Origin: Dactylonectria macrodidyma
Taxonomy: Eukaryota; Ascomycota; Sordariomycetes; Hypocreales; Nectriaceae
Reading direction: 5' to 3'
Assembly: GCA_020744425.1 (NCBI GenBank)
Contig: JAGMUV010000004.1
Location: 1,302,001-1,366,000, forward strand
Length of the DNA: 64,000 bases
The translations under genes were made by a program, and so were the position numbers. Position 1 is the first letter of the stretch. Every line of letters begins with the position of its first letter. This document shows positions 32,626 through 41,283 of the stretch, in pieces. The notes beneath the pieces were generated by a model. The model ran no database searches. It was not told where the DNA came from and saw only the letters and a program-made list of their open reading frames with translations.

Positions 32626-33061
32626 TGTAACGGTCGTGTTCCCAGGCTAACCTGTACGTGGTATAGGGTAGCTCGGAAAGGGTTCCTAAGGGATAGACCA
32701 GGGTCTATGTTAGCAGAACGGTTAGGTCACACTTACTGAGCGGTAGTCGTAGTGTTACGTTAGGTAATAGTCAATGTACGATGATGCGTAGCAGTCAGAG
32801 TAGATTGAGGTAACCAAGTTGTATTGATAGCTGAGGAGCTGGTGTCCTAGTGACAGCCAGTTCCTCGGGTTTATATACTATGTAGTATGAGGTTCGATCA
32901 CCTTAGTTACAGGGGTGATCGCAGTGATCACAGAAGTGATCACGGTGATCACGGGAGTGATCGCGGTGATCGCTCCACAGTTCGCTGTGATCGCTCGTAA
33001 TTGGTGAGAAATTTGTGGGGGCCACGTGACGTCAGGCGTCTACGTTGCACGGGTCGTGACA
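32626..33061 (-). repeat. Gypsy-1 5' LTR (right copy)
   Basis: Identical to the left LTR. In element orientation it holds, in order, the E-box/CRE pair, the GATC array (32,896-32,992), the TATA box (32,868-32,877) and the predicted RNA start (32,824-32,832). It should drive gag-pol. Confidence 0.95.
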
Positions 33062-33472
33062 TTAAGGATTACTATTACTATCTGTTTTTATGCTTACTAG
33101 ACTTACTAATATATTTTAATTATCTAATTTACTAAGGAATACTACTTAATTAAATACTTCTTAGTCTCTTTATATACTTTATAGTTAATTTTACTAAAGA
33201 GTTCTTATTATAATTACTTTTATGATTTTGCTTACTATTCTTAATATAACCTTAGTACTTAAGTTCCTTTTAGACCCTTTTTTATAAATACTATAATTTT
33301 AAAAGAATAAATATAAGCTAGATTCTAATTAATTAACTATACTTAGATATTAGACTTATATATATTATCTTTCTTTTCTTATTATTTCCTTTATTTATTA
33401 AGGCTCTTCTTCTCTTTATTATTTATAGTCTTTAGGCTTATGGGAATAAAGCGCTAATTATATAAGGAGGAC
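33062..33472. other. RIP-mutated internal remnant of an old LTR element
   Basis: AT-rich, no open frame. It ends in TATAAGGAGGAC directly before LTR family A copy 3, which looks like a polypurine tract. That makes it the 3' internal end of an old plus-strand element. Confidence 0.5.
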
Positions 33473-33873
33473 TGTATTAAGGCTGAGGGCTTACTAACTA
33501 GAATGGCTTAGACATTTTAATTAGCTGACTAATTTAAGTACTAGTCTTAATAAAGCTATTAATAAGGATAATAAGAGTTAGTCTAAAATAAAAAGTAGAA
33601 ATAATTCGGATATAGATAGTAATTAATAATGTTCTTACTTACCTTTATTTTTAAGTTATTAAATGGTTTTTGATATTATTATAATGAGATTTATTTGATT
33701 AATTAGAATATCTGATTCATTTCTTAGCTAGCTACTTAATTGCAGCTCTGGCCTTCTTTTTGTCTGTTTTATTTTATAAGTCTTATCCATCCTCGCTCTA
33801 CTACGCATCCTGCCTACCCTATAGCATCTGTTACTTTAGGTAGTGGTGTCCTTCTTGTCTCCCTGCTTAATAC
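33473..33873 (+). repeat. RIP-mutated LTR, family A, copy 3 (likely 3' LTR), split by Gypsy-2
   Basis: Same family and orientation as the copy at 12,527. Its last bases lie at 40,169-40,174, beyond Gypsy-2, because Gypsy-2 inserted at AATAC near its very end. After the rejoined end (AATACA) comes CTAT, the same four bases that precede copy 1, so copies 1 and 3 may be the LTR pair of one old nested element. Confidence 0.65.
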
Positions 33874-34066
33874 TGTCACGGGCCAGATGAGATCAACTCA
33901 AGAGGTAATGCCACTGTATTGCGAGAATACTACGATGAAGAGGAAAGAGAAAGCGGGCAGGCGCGTGGACGCGTAGACGCGTTGATAGTCCCTGTGGCCT
34001 GCCCCGTGCGTCCTAGTTACGTATCGACCCCACCCTGGGTCCAGCACTCCAGACGCTCCCGTCACA
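33874..34066 (-). repeat. Gypsy-2 3' LTR (left copy)
   Basis: 193 bp, TGTCACGGG...CGTCACA on the plus strand, identical to 39,976-40,168. No TATA box is seen; a long pyrimidine run precedes the predicted RNA start. Confidence 0.95.
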
Positions 34067-34080
34067 TCACCCCCCTCTTC
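34067..34080 (-). other. Gypsy-2 polypurine tract
   Basis: GAAGAGGGGGGTGA on the minus strand abuts the 3' LTR, as expected for the second-strand primer. Confidence 0.8.
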
Positions 34081-34122
34081 AAGGCGCTCAAAACGGCCGC
34101 GTGAGCGCAAGTTATCAAATCC

Positions 34123-37100
34123 TCACGATCGCCAGATGACAAAGACTCTTCGTTTCCGTCGTGCTTTCTTGGGCCCCCGGCCCAGTTTGATCGGTTGATT
34201 ATCGTCAGGGTGCTCCGGTACGTCCGTATCCGCAGCAGCCGCGTCGACCCAGGCCTGTAATCGCTTCGGTGGCCCAGGTGCCTCCGAATATTCCTCATGG
34301 AACTCCTTCAGTCGCATCGGTGCGTTCTTGAAGTTTTCGGCAGGGTACCATTCATCGTCGGGGTCGTGTCCGACCCAGTCTACCCTATACTGGAGCTGTT
34401 TGTCGCGTTTATTGTACCGCGACTCCTTGACCTTGTGAACCTCGTACTCTTTGGCGCCGTTGATGACTTCAGGTGGTGGTGGGTCCTCATCCTGCCCTGG
34501 CATAGGATTGTCGGGATAACGCCGTAACCGATCCGCGTGTAGAGTTGGGTTTATGTGCCACGAGGAGGGTAAGTCCAGGCGGTATGAATGCCCGACTTGT
34601 TCCACAATAGTCCATGGCCCTCTCTTCCTCCAGTCTAACGCCTGGCTGGGTCTTGTACTCGTAAGTCCGCGCATGTCGACCCAGACTTTGTCCCCAACCG
34701 TAAAATCCGGTTCCCGGCGCTTCTTGTTAGCTTGGCGGATCTGCCGTTCCTGCGCCTGGTGGAGATTCTGCCTAGCAACTTTGATGGAGTCCGCAATCCG
34801 CTTGGCATACTGCTGGGCATCCTCTCTCGACAAACGTTCAGCTTTTGTTTTGCAGCCCTCAAGGTCGGTTCTCTTATCCCAGTCGAGTTGGGATCGGGGC
34901 AAGTGGCCGAGTAACAGTCTCACCGGTTCCATACCCAGTGACTCGTGGTAGAGATTCATTTGCGCATAGTCCATCGACGGTAGTAGTTCACTCCAGTCGT
35001 CTTGGTAATGGTTGATAAACGGTCGCAGTCGGTGGTTCAAGTACTGGTTGTAGATCTCAGTGTTCCCGTCTGTCTGGGGGTGCTCTGCTGTGCTCAGTTT
35101 CTGCTTCACCCCGATAAGCTTGCATAGCTCATCCATGAAGGCGGCGATAAACTGTGGTCCTCGGTCTGACGTCACCGTCTCCGGCACCCCAAAAACACGG
35201 TAGACGTGGTGGTAGTACATATACGCGACGTCCTTCGCTGTCACCGTCCGGTAGCAAGGTATAGAAAAAGCGATCTTGCTGAGCCGATCAATAACTACCC
35301 ACACGCAGTCGTATCCGTTCTTGTCCTTAGGCATGTAATGGAAGTCTGTTGTCACATGCTGCCATATCCGGTGTGGGACTTCCAATGGGTGTAGCAATCC
35401 GGGGGTCTTATCTCTATTGGCGTGAGCCCTTCCACACGGCTTACAATTTGCCCGGAACCGATCGACGTCGGCCGATAAGCCCGGCCACCAGAACCTCTCG
35501 GCAACCAATCTGACGGTTTTGTTGCGTCCCGGGTGGGCTACATTGAGCTTGCAGTGGTTCTCCTTGATGACCAGCGTTCGGAGAACACCTTCGTCTGGAA
35601 CAAAAATGCGCTGGTTCCGGCAAACCACACCTTCGTCCATCGTCCAACCATCGGCCTTCTTTTCTGCGTTCTCTCGGTAGGGCTGTGATTGGGGAGAGGC
35701 CTTATTAGCCCGGAGGACGGCGTCAAGCAGCTGCCATCCCTCCGGCGCCCGGATAGCCTCCCTTCCGGAGCTAACCGAGGACTCGACAGCTTCGGCCCCG
35801 ATCAATGCCACCTCTGGTCCTTCCCCGGAATCGGGCTCGGTACAGGGGCCGGCCATGACCTCATAGTCAATAGAACTAATCACCAGGTCCCGACTCAGCA
35901 GTACCCTGTTCCACGCGGCTTCTCGTCGCGCCTTCTGCGTAGCCAGTTCGGACGACTTCCGAGACAGAGCATCCGCTACAACGTTCTCTCGCCCCGGACG
36001 GTAGGTGATCTTGAAGTCATAAGGCGCCAAGTCGTCCGCCCACCGCGCTTGCCTGCCATTAAGGCGTTGTTTCGTCGAGAAGTACTCGAGGGCTTTGTGG
36101 TCAGTAATAACTAGGAATTGCCGTTGGAGCCCCAAGAGCTCGGCGTTCCATTCCTTCAAGGCCAGCACCACTGCGAGCATCTCCTGGTCGTGAATCGGGT
36201 AACGCATCTCCGCGTCGTTCATCGTCTTGGAGAAGAAAGCTACGGGGTGCCAGTCCCCGTCTTCGCTCTTCTGGGTTAGTACTGCAGCCACCACACCTCC
36301 TGACGCGTCGGTCTCGACGATCGTATCACGGAGAGGGTCGTACCAGGCCCGGCACGGGGCCGACGAAATCGCCAACTTCATAGCCTTCATCGCGGTCGTC
36401 TCCTCTTCAGTCCACCTCCATGGGATCCCCTTCTTCGTCAACAGTGTAAGCGGTCGCGCTATCCGACTGTAAAACTCGACGAACTTTCGGTAGAAGTTGC
36501 AAAACCCAAGGAAGGCCTGTACTCCCCGTACGTTTGTTGGTTCTTCCCAGTCTATAATGGCCTTCATCTTCTTCGGGTCCATCCGGATCCCGTTTGTCGT
36601 AATTATAAAGCCCAGGAACTCCGTCTCTGTAACATAGAATTCCGACTTGTCGATGTCTGCCTGCAACCCTGCTGCGACCAGGCGTCCCAAGACTGCATTG
36701 ACGTGCGCTTCGTGGTCCTTGACGTTTTCTGAGTAAATGAGAATGTCGTCGATGTATGCCGTGCAGCAGACGTCTAGGAGATCCATCAGGACGTGGTTGA
36801 TGTAAGCTTGGAAGTGCGAAGGGCCGTTGGTCAGACCAAACGGTACCACCTTATACTTGTAGGTACCATACCGAGTCTTGAAGGCTGTGAGATCCTCGGA
36901 ATCTGGGGACATCCGCATCCGATAGAAGGCCTGTCGGATGTCGAGTTTCGTAAATACTTTTGCCTTTGCCAGCCTCGACTGGGTTTCTTCTATCAGGGGT
37001 GGTGCACAATGTTCCTTCGCCGTCAACTCATTGAGCTTCCTGTAGTCCACACAGAAACGCCATCCGCCGTTCTTCTTTTTTGCAAACAGGACTGGTGATG

Positions 37101-38286
37101 CGTATGGCGCGTCACCTGCCGGTACGATAAATCCTTTCTGCAGGTGCTCCTCGATATAGTTTCTCATCACCTCTAGCTGTTCGAGGCTCAACTTGTACAT
37201 TGGCGGGACCTTCCGACTGTCGGGGATCGGCTCTTTTAATTCCAGCTTCATGTCAACGCCTGGCCGGTGGGGTGGCAAGGCGTCAGACTCAGCCTTGGAG
37301 AAGGCATGTCGCAGGTGTAAGTGCTGTCGAGGCAACTTCGACTCTACCTTCTCCCTCAATTCGGGCGTATCTTTACGAAGGTTCTCCCCTCCGGCTTCTC
37401 TCCGTTCTAGTCGTTCTTCGATAATCTTGTCGATCTCCTGGAGGGTGACTTCACCGATCCATTCGGTGTCCTCCTGCTTGACCACCCTCTCCCGCCACCT
37501 GCTGGCACTAACGATACTGATTTCGATTGTGACTCCCTCAGTATCAATCATTGGTCGCCGTGGCAGGTCGGCTTGGATCATCGCTAGCTCGGTATTGAAG
37601 TCCCTCATCGGGAGAGAGGGCGCCGTATCCCTCAATGCCCTGTCCATCTTAGCCATGTTCTCTTTGGCGTCATCCGACCATTGCCTCCTTGGCGGGCGAT
37701 CTCCCCTCCTAAGGATCCGATCCTCGCGGGCCTTCTTTCGTTCTGCGCTCAGTTGGTTGCGTCGTTCCATGTCGGCCTGGTCCGCTGGCCTTGAACAGCG
37801 AGGGCCCTTCAACGAAGACATCGGTATCACAATATCGCTACTAGGGTAATCCTTCGGCCTGTCGTCAGGCCATCGTAGGCGGCGATGTTTGGCAGAGATT
37901 TCCACGTCGTGCTTCTCGAACCACTTCCTCCCAATGATCAGGTCCTGATGCATCCCGAGTTCCAACATCGGACAATTTGGCTGTCGTCTGCCATCTATAT
38001 CCAGCGTTGCCACCGTGATGTGGGTAATCCGTTGTCGTCCGCCCTTGTATCCCTTGACGGCGAGTCCCCGCCCTGGGATTAGGATTCGACGGCTCTGCAG
38101 TTGTTGGTGCATCCTTAGGGCTAGATCCTTATTTACAAAGACATAACCATCCGCTCCGGTATCACATAGACCTTTAACTTTGATTGCCAACCCTGAACTT
38201 GCTATCGTACAGGGACGGTAGAGCTTCTCCCCGCCGAGTAGTTCATCCATGTTGATCGAGCTCTCGTCAAAGATCAGTGACTGCAA
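34123..38286 (-). CDS. Gypsy-2 Pol: protease, RT, RNase H, integrase, chromodomain
   Basis: Replication polyprotein of about 1,387 residues. The frame has no useful ATG at its start (38,286 is TTG) and stays open upstream to a stop at 38,349, overlapping the end of gag by about 30 nt, so it needs a -1 frameshift. Domains in order: protease with DTGA in GLCDTGADGYVF; RT with LDIRQAF and YIDD at about 511-514; RNase H with ETDASGG; integrase zinc region HPGRNK...CKPC; integrase core with TTDFHYM, TSDRGPQF and QTDGNTEIYN. The C-terminal chromodomain is EYEVHKVKESR...YRVDWVGHDPDDEWYPAEN. Motifs are intact and there is no internal stop. The chromodomain is followed by a basic tail (KKARRKRR) that could act as a nuclear signal. 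Confidence 0.95.
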   Translation of the reverse strand: MQSLIFDESSINMDELLGGEKLYRPCTIASSGLAIKVKGLCDTGADGYVFVNKDLALRMHQQLQSRRILIPGRGLAVKGYKGGRQRITHITVATLDIDGRRQPNCPMLELGMHQDLIIGRKWFEKHDVEISAKHRRLRWPDDRPKDYPSSDIVIPMSSLKGPRCSRPADQADMERRNQLSAERKKAREDRILRRGDRPPRRQWSDDAKENMAKMDRALRDTAPSLPMRDFNTELAMIQADLPRRPMIDTEGVTIEISIVSASRWRERVVKQEDTEWIGEVTLQEIDKIIEERLERREAGGENLRKDTPELREKVESKLPRQHLHLRHAFSKAESDALPPHRPGVDMKLELKEPIPDSRKVPPMYKLSLEQLEVMRNYIEEHLQKGFIVPAGDAPYASPVLFAKKKNGGWRFCVDYRKLNELTAKEHCAPPLIEETQSRLAKAKVFTKLDIRQAFYRMRMSPDSEDLTAFKTRYGTYKYKVVPFGLTNGPSHFQAYINHVLMDLLDVCCTAYIDDILIYSENVKDHEAHVNAVLGRLVAAGLQADIDKSEFYVTETEFLGFIITTNGIRMDPKKMKAIIDWEEPTNVRGVQAFLGFCNFYRKFVEFYSRIARPLTLLTKKGIPWRWTEEETTAMKAMKLAISSAPCRAWYDPLRDTIVETDASGGVVAAVLTQKSEDGDWHPVAFFSKTMNDAEMRYPIHDQEMLAVVLALKEWNAELLGLQRQFLVITDHKALEYFSTKQRLNGRQARWADDLAPYDFKITYRPGRENVVADALSRKSSELATQKARREAAWNRVLLSRDLVISSIDYEVMAGPCTEPDSGEGPEVALIGAEAVESSVSSGREAIRAPEGWQLLDAVLRANKASPQSQPYRENAEKKADGWTMDEGVVCRNQRIFVPDEGVLRTLVIKENHCKLNVAHPGRNKTVRLVAERFWWPGLSADVDRFRANCKPCGRAHANRDKTPGLLHPLEVPHRIWQHVTTDFHYMPKDKNGYDCVWVVIDRLSKIAFSIPCYRTVTAKDVAYMYYHHVYRVFGVPETVTSDRGPQFIAAFMDELCKLIGVKQKLSTAEHPQTDGNTEIYNQYLNHRLRPFINHYQDDWSELLPSMDYAQMNLYHESLGMEPVRLLLGHLPRSQLDWDKRTDLEGCKTKAERLSREDAQQYAKRIADSIKVARQNLHQAQERQIRQANKKRREPDFTVGDKVWVDMRGLTSTRPSQALDWRKRGPWTIVEQVGHSYRLDLPSSWHINPTLHADRLRRYPDNPMPGQDEDPPPPEVINGAKEYEVHKVKESRYNKRDKQLQYRVDWVGHDPDDEWYPAENFKNAPMRLKEFHEEYSEAPGPPKRLQAWVDAAAADTDVPEHPDDNQPIKLGRGPKKARRKRRVFVIWRS

Positions 38287-38312
38287 TTCAGGTCCTAGAG
38301 AGGAGACTTCCC

Positions 38313-39806
38313 CTAGGACTCGTCTTTTTCCGACTCGGAGGACGACTCATCTGATTCATCAGGGATCGCAATAGTAATCGTCCGCCCTGCCTTCTTAGCC
38401 TTGGCACGAATTTCGTTCACTTCGCCCCCCTCCGGACACTCCTGGTGGGTATGGCCGACTTTCTTGCACTTGAAGCACTTCCCTTCTTCGGCTAGCTTGC
38501 GGACCTCTGGGTCCTTAAAAGTCCATTTGCCGTCAATCTTGGTCTTCGAGTACTTGGGTGTTGAAGTTGCCGACTTCTTAGTGTCCTTCTTCCCAGTAGC
38601 AGCACTATCGCTCTTGCTGGTCTGTAACTTGCTGGTCTTCTTGCTGTCCTTCTTCGTTAAGGTCTTCGCATAGGCCTCTTCCACTACCGCGATGTCGCCA
38701 AGCGCTGCCGCAAAGGTGTCGAAGCTTACCTCTTCGGCAAAGCGCTGCGTGGCCACAGTACGTTTCATCTCCACTGGCACTTTATCATAGAGCTCTTCCT
38801 TCCAATCCCTTTTGGGGATCTTAGCGTCGTTCGCTGTAGCCAAGAACTTGACGTAGAAGCTACGCCAGCTACCATTGGTATAGTATCTCAAGGCCTTGAA
38901 CTCCTCTCGCGCCTTGATCTTCTTGTTCTTGTCCCGGAAGAGGGTCGTCAGGGCTTGGAAGACATCTTCAGCGGTCTCGAAGGCGTCTTCCTCAGCGTTC
39001 TCGGGCATGCGGGGGCGTAAATAGGCAGCCGCGATACCCTTGCAACGACCGAAAATATAATATACCTTGTCCTCCTCTTCAGGGTAGTCTCGTGGGCCGT
39101 CGCGTCGCAGCTTGCGTCTGGCCTTGATGAGCCAGTCTTCGAAGTCCGGTTCCTTGCCATCATCGAGCTCGGGTGGGTCACTCTCCCGCTTCCGGCGCAG
39201 CTTGGTCTCGGCCGTTGTCTCGCTCCCGAGAGGCGTGTCTTCGCGGAGAGGGGCAGTATGCTGTGCCGCTTTCAACCGTGCCAGTTCCTTGTTAATCCGT
39301 GCCACCTCGGCGTGGGCCATCGCTTCGGCCTCAACTGCCTCATTGTGCTCGTTAATGAGTCGCTCGGTCGTTTCGACGTGCTTGTTGTGCAGCTCGATAA
39401 GCTCGTCTCGCTGCCCTCTGATTGCCAATTGCTCGGCAAAATTGCGAATTATCGAGGCTCGCACCTCAGGGTATTTCTGGACCATCGATTCGATATTGTC
39501 GGCATCGATCGAGAGGTTCCTGAATCTCCCGTCCTGGTCTTTCACGTAGACTGTGAATCGGCCGTTGTCTGTGATCTCGCAGGTTCGAGCGTTCAAATCT
39601 TCTTCGATAGAATCTGCTGCGAGTCGCACGAAAGGTCTGATAGATATCCCTTCGTCGTCTTCTGTATTGGTAGTCCCTTCGCTGTCCTCGTCTACGGACT
39701 CAGCGAGGTACTGCTGGACCTGCTGATAAAAGGCGCTCTCTTGGCGTGCCTTATCGATGCCCTCTTTGTCAGCGCTCCACGCGCCCAACTCAGAGCTCCT
39801 GGTCAT
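38313..39806 (-). CDS. Gypsy-2 Gag with CCHC knuckle
   Basis: Capsid protein of 497 residues; the start codon at 39,806 is the first ATG after the LTR. The N-terminal part is acidic. It is followed by a coiled coil (about residues 110-190) and a gag-like helical domain with the WRSFYVKFLATAND region. A lysine/serine/threonine-rich linker follows, and the zinc knuckle CFKCKKVGHTHQEC lies near the C-terminus. It ends in an acidic serine run (ESDESSSESEKDES), and the frameshift region lies under these last codons. No internal stop. Confidence 0.9.
   Translation of the reverse strand: MTRSSELGAWSADKEGIDKARQESAFYQQVQQYLAESVDEDSEGTTNTEDDEGISIRPFVRLAADSIEEDLNARTCEITDNGRFTVYVKDQDGRFRNLSIDADNIESMVQKYPEVRASIIRNFAEQLAIRGQRDELIELHNKHVETTERLINEHNEAVEAEAMAHAEVARINKELARLKAAQHTAPLREDTPLGSETTAETKLRRKRESDPPELDDGKEPDFEDWLIKARRKLRRDGPRDYPEEEDKVYYIFGRCKGIAAAYLRPRMPENAEEDAFETAEDVFQALTTLFRDKNKKIKAREEFKALRYYTNGSWRSFYVKFLATANDAKIPKRDWKEELYDKVPVEMKRTVATQRFAEEVSFDTFAAALGDIAVVEEAYAKTLTKKDSKKTSKLQTSKSDSAATGKKDTKKSATSTPKYSKTKIDGKWTFKDPEVRKLAEEGKCFKCKKVGHTHQECPEGGEVNEIRAKAKKAGRTITIAIPDESDESSSESEKDES
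38316..38346 (-). promoter_or_regulatory. Window for gag-pol frameshift of Gypsy-2
   Basis: The Pol frame opens after a TGA at 38,349-38,347 and the Gag frame closes at 38,313-38,315, so the ribosome must shift -1 within this stretch. The only slippery-looking tract is GGAAAAAG at 38,331-38,324 (Gag codons TCG GAA AAA GAC). It is not a canonical XXXYYYZ heptamer. Confidence 0.6.
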
Positions 39807-39963
39807 GTCGACTACTGATTGGTTCCAGTCAACGGTGGTTTGCTGTTCGTACCTGCGTCTCGCTGCAGGTAGGCGGATCTATAGTCGGATCCGACGCGAC
39901 GATTAACCTCGCACTGACGCGCGTCAGAGTTAATCAAGATGTAGATGGAAAGAATAAAAGGCG

Positions 39964-39975
39964 ATCGTAGTATAA
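39964..39975 (-). promoter_or_regulatory. Gypsy-2 primer-binding site, self-priming type
   Basis: No TGG tRNA-type site follows the LTR. ATACTACGAT (minus strand, opposite 39,964-39,973) is complementary to ATCGTAGTAT inside the LTR (opposite 40,029-40,038), a 10-nt match just after a pyrimidine-rich initiator. This predicts RNA fold-back priming as in Tf1. Confidence 0.65.
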
Positions 39976-40168
39976 TGTCACGGGCCAGATGAGATCAACT
40001 CAAGAGGTAATGCCACTGTATTGCGAGAATACTACGATGAAGAGGAAAGAGAAAGCGGGCAGGCGCGTGGACGCGTAGACGCGTTGATAGTCCCTGTGGC
40101 CTGCCCCGTGCGTCCTAGTTACGTATCGACCCCACCCTGGGTCCAGCACTCCAGACGCTCCCGTCACA
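39976..40168 (-). repeat. Gypsy-2 5' LTR (right copy)
   Basis: Identical to the left LTR. Read on minus it has a CT-rich tract (CTTTCTCTTTCCTCTTC) directly before the predicted RNA start ATCGTAGTAT. Confidence 0.95.
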
Positions 40169-40174
40169 AATACA

Positions 40175-40334
40175 CTATATACTAAACCTTCTTTCTTATA
40201 TTAAACTAAAAGGGAACTAGTATATGCCTGAGGGTTATAACCTATATATCCTTTTGTAGTAAGCTAAATACTGACTAGCTTAAGCTTATGCTTTCTTAAG
40301 ATATCCTTTTAATATAAGCTTATAGTATCTCTTT
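40175..40334. other. AT-rich RIP-mutated spacer
   Basis: Short stop-filled AT-rich stretch between the rejoined old LTR and a relic of the Gypsy-2 family. Nothing recognised. Confidence 0.5.
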
Positions 40335-40589
40335 TATAATGGGAGCGTCTGGAGTGCTGGACCTAGGGTGGGGTTAATATATAACTAGGATGCACGGAGT
40401 AGGCTATAGGGACTATTAATATATGTATATATCTACACGCCTGCCCGCTTTCTCTTTCCTCTTTATTATAGTATTTTCATAATATAGTAGTATTACTTTT
40501 TAAGTTAACCTTATTTAGCCTATGATATTATATTATAATCTTTTATTCTTTCTATTTATATCTTAATTAACTCTAATACGTATTAGTAT
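40335..40589 (+). repeat. RIP-mutated relic of a Gypsy-2-family element
   Basis: 40,335-40,527 aligns over all 193 bp with the Gypsy-2 LTR, in the opposite orientation, with C-to-T and G-to-A changes. 40,528-40,589 continues into the primer site and leader of the same family. The relic is then cut by the copia element. It shows that this family was present and RIP-mutated before the pristine Gypsy-2 arrived. Confidence 0.8.
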
Positions 40590-41136
40590 TGTAAAGGCTA
40601 TAGCAGTGGAAGGAGTGGAAGGAGTGGAAGGTTATTAGTGGAACTCGGCGATTGTGAGTCAAGGAATTGACCAATCAGAAAAGGGATTGAAGATTCAGAA
40701 AGAGCAGGAAAAGACGATTAGAAAGGTAGTCGGTTTGATGTGATTGGTTGAGAAATGCATGTATTGATGATGATAATCATTCTGGACTGGCTAGAGAAAA
40801 GCCCCAGCTTTATAGAGAGATTGCTGTCCAGTCACATGTCCAATCTAACAGGGGATTTGGACAATTTGTCATAGTAAAACCGGGTAAGACGTGTCCCGAG
40901 TTTTAGGACTGTTGGACGTATGTCTGATGCTTGAACTCTAACCTTATTAAAGGTTCTTATTATAGATATCCTTTGTAGTTATAGTATAAGGAAGGTAGGC
41001 TTTCTGAGGCATAATATATACCATTATAAAGCTAAAAATCAGGAGATTTTGAATATGTTATTTATAGTCTTATCTGATAAGAGCTAAAGGAGATATTTCC
41101 TTATCAGTTATATATTTTATATATAAGGACTTTACA
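40590..41136 (-). repeat. Copia 3' LTR (left copy)
   Basis: 547 bp, identical to 45,698-46,244. Near its start it holds a triplicated GGAAGGAGT-type direct repeat. Its U3/U5 limits are not clear from sequence. Confidence 0.93.
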
Positions 41137-41145
41137 GCCCCTCTT
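41137..41145 (-). other. Copia polypurine tract
   Basis: AAGAGGGGC on the minus strand directly adjoins the 3' LTR. Confidence 0.75.
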
Positions 41146-41283
41146 AAATATATTTCCTTATAATATATTTACCACTTAAGGACTTATGTATAAAAAACTC
41201 TCTTTTAAGAGAGAAAAAAAATTTCTTATATTTTTCCTTTATTTAGGAATTTAAGAGAAAACCTTATATAGGGTTAAAAACTC

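Larger units (their letters stand above)
24949..33061 (-). mobile_element. Gypsy-1: intact chromodomain Ty3/gypsy retrotransposon with an extra antisense gene
   Basis: 8,113 bp, flanked by the 5-bp target duplication TTAAG (24,944-24,948 and 33,062-33,066). The two 436-bp LTRs are identical by my reading, so insertion is recent. Coding order on the minus strand is LTR, primer site, gag, a -1 frameshift, pol (protease, RT, RNase H, integrase, chromodomain), purine tract, LTR. Between pol and the 3' LTR lies a spliced plus-strand gene for a Zn2Cys6 protein, which is not part of a standard gypsy element. Base composition is balanced, unlike the RIP DNA around it. It landed in already mutated DNA and has not itself been RIP-mutated. 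Confidence 0.95.
33874..40168 (-). mobile_element. Gypsy-2: intact chromodomain Ty3/gypsy retrotransposon
   Basis: 6,295 bp with perfect target duplication AATAC (33,869-33,873 and 40,169-40,173) and 193-bp LTRs that I read as identical. Gag and Pol are on the minus strand in overlapping frames. It lacks the extra antisense gene of Gypsy-1: only 57 bp separate pol from the LTR. Composition is balanced and not RIP-mutated. It inserted into the last bases of an older LTR. Confidence 0.95.

Noticed and set aside
33740..34110. Short open frames across the old LTR and Gypsy-2 LTR
   Set aside because: They span the insertion junction and LTR sequence and carry no domain.
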